Shown here piece by piece: positions 5,777-6,149 of a DNA stretch of 6,149 nt. The notes under the pieces were generated by a model that had not been told where the DNA came from, ran no database searches, and worked only from the letters and a program-made list of their open reading frames with translations. Every line of letters begins with the position of its first letter. Within the stretch, counting starts at the first letter, position 1. The translations under genes were made by a program, and so were the position numbers. The stretch covers positions 1-6,149 of the forward strand of contig JBFKUL010000189.1 in assembly GCA_041635755.1 (NCBI GenBank). Reading direction: 5' to 3'. The DNA is from JBFKUL01 sp041635755 (GTDB taxonomy: Bacteria > Pseudomonadota > Gammaproteobacteria > Burkholderiales > SG8-39).

Positions 5777-6149
5777 GTGAATCTGGAGCTCGCCGGCAGG
5801 ACGGCCCTCGTCACGGGCGCCTCGAGCGGCATTGGCCGCGGCATCGCACTCGCGCTGGGCGCCGAGCGCGTGCGGCTGGCGATCACCGCGCGCCGTCGCG
5901 AGCGGCTCGAGGGCCTCGCCGCCGAGATCGAGACGCTCGGCGCGCCGCGCCCGCTGGTGATCGAGTGCGACATCATGCGCGAGGATGCGCCTTTGAGCAT
6001 CGCGCGCGCAGCGCTCGAAGGCCTCGGCACGGTCGACATCCTGGTCAACAACGCCGGCGGCAGCCGCAAGTTCTCGCTCGAGACGGGCGAGGATCAGTGG
6101 CAGGAAGCGATGACGCTCAATTTCACGCGCCAGCGGCAGCTTGCGCACG
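5777..6149 (+). CDS. Short-chain dehydrogenase/reductase (SDR), C-terminus cut by window edge
   Basis: Partial; 124 complete codons are visible. An NAD(P)-dependent oxidoreductase of the classical SDR family. The N-terminal Rossmann fold shows TGASSGIG (13-20), the second-strand end TARRRERLE (37-45), the adenine-contacting CD pair (64-65), NNAGG (91-95) and the structural Asn115 in LNF. The TARR sequence with basic residues after strand two favours NADP(H). The catalytic Ser and YxxxK lie beyond the window, so activity cannot be judged. The GTG start at 5777 follows an AGGGAG Shine-Dalgarno and gives the usual distance to the glycine motif. The gene is 70 bases after the dioxygenase, on the same strand; it may be part of the same regulon or an independent unit. 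Substrate unknown. Confidence 0.92.
   Translation, partial: MNLELAGRTALVTGASSGIGRGIALALGAERVRLAITARRRERLEGLAAEIETLGAPRPLVIECDIMREDAPLSIARAALEGLGTVDILVNNAGGSRKFSLETGEDQWQEAMTLNFTRQRQLAH

Noticed and set aside
4831..6069. 412-codon open frame on the minus strand across the transferase, dioxygenase and dehydrogenase genes
   Set aside because: It runs antisense to three genes with intact family motifs; its translation is Arg/Ala-rich with no recognisable domain, as expected for a shadow frame in GC-rich DNA.

Overview
The window is GC-rich chromosomal DNA with dense, tightly packed genes. The gene content (outer-membrane phospholipase A, periplasmic M48 metalloprotease, LysR regulator, beta-class glutathione transferase) points to a Gram-negative proteobacterium, most likely a betaproteobacterium of the Burkholderiales/Rhodocyclales kind. 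The taxonomic call is an inference from gene families and composition; there is no rRNA or tRNA to confirm it. I see no mobile element, CRISPR array, RNA gene or obvious foreign segment.

Left half, all on the minus strand, read right to left: a LysR-type regulator (3687-2770), an outer-membrane phospholipase A (pldA, 2719-1607), an unrecognised secreted protein of 244 residues (1532-798), and an M48 metalloprotease (789 to beyond the left edge). The last two are separated by only 8 bases and are very probably cotranscribed. All three proteins after the regulator carry signal peptides, so this side looks like an envelope-maintenance group: lipid turnover in the outer membrane plus periplasmic proteolysis.

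Right half, all on the plus strand: a DoxX-family membrane protein (3842-4264), a beta-class glutathione S-transferase (4292-4915), and a LigB/DODA-type extradiol ring-cleavage dioxygenase (4912-5706) whose start codon overlaps the transferase stop. These three form a clear operon, divergent from the lysR gene. A short-chain dehydrogenase/reductase (5777 onward) follows with its own ribosome binding site and is cut by the right edge.

The 154-base region between lysR and the DoxX gene is AT-rich compared with the genes and holds the most striking non-coding signal: a perfect 13-base inverted repeat (3704-3716 and 3739-3751) with a 22-base spacer. One arm falls inside the predicted lysR promoter and the other on the predicted -35 region of the DoxX operon. 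The simplest reading is that the LysR protein binds there, controls the operon and limits its own synthesis. The operon proteins suggest handling of reactive aromatic compounds (quinones, catechols): conjugation or reduction by the transferase, ring opening by the dioxygenase, and a membrane redox or stress role for the DoxX protein. The substrate is unknown.

The main protein-level oddity is in pldA: the position corresponding to catalytic Asn156 of the E. coli enzyme is Asp, which would give a Ser-His-Asp triad. I found no clear evidence for a wholly new system; the best leads are the palindromic operator with its operon, the phospholipase triad, and the unidentified secreted protein paired with the protease.
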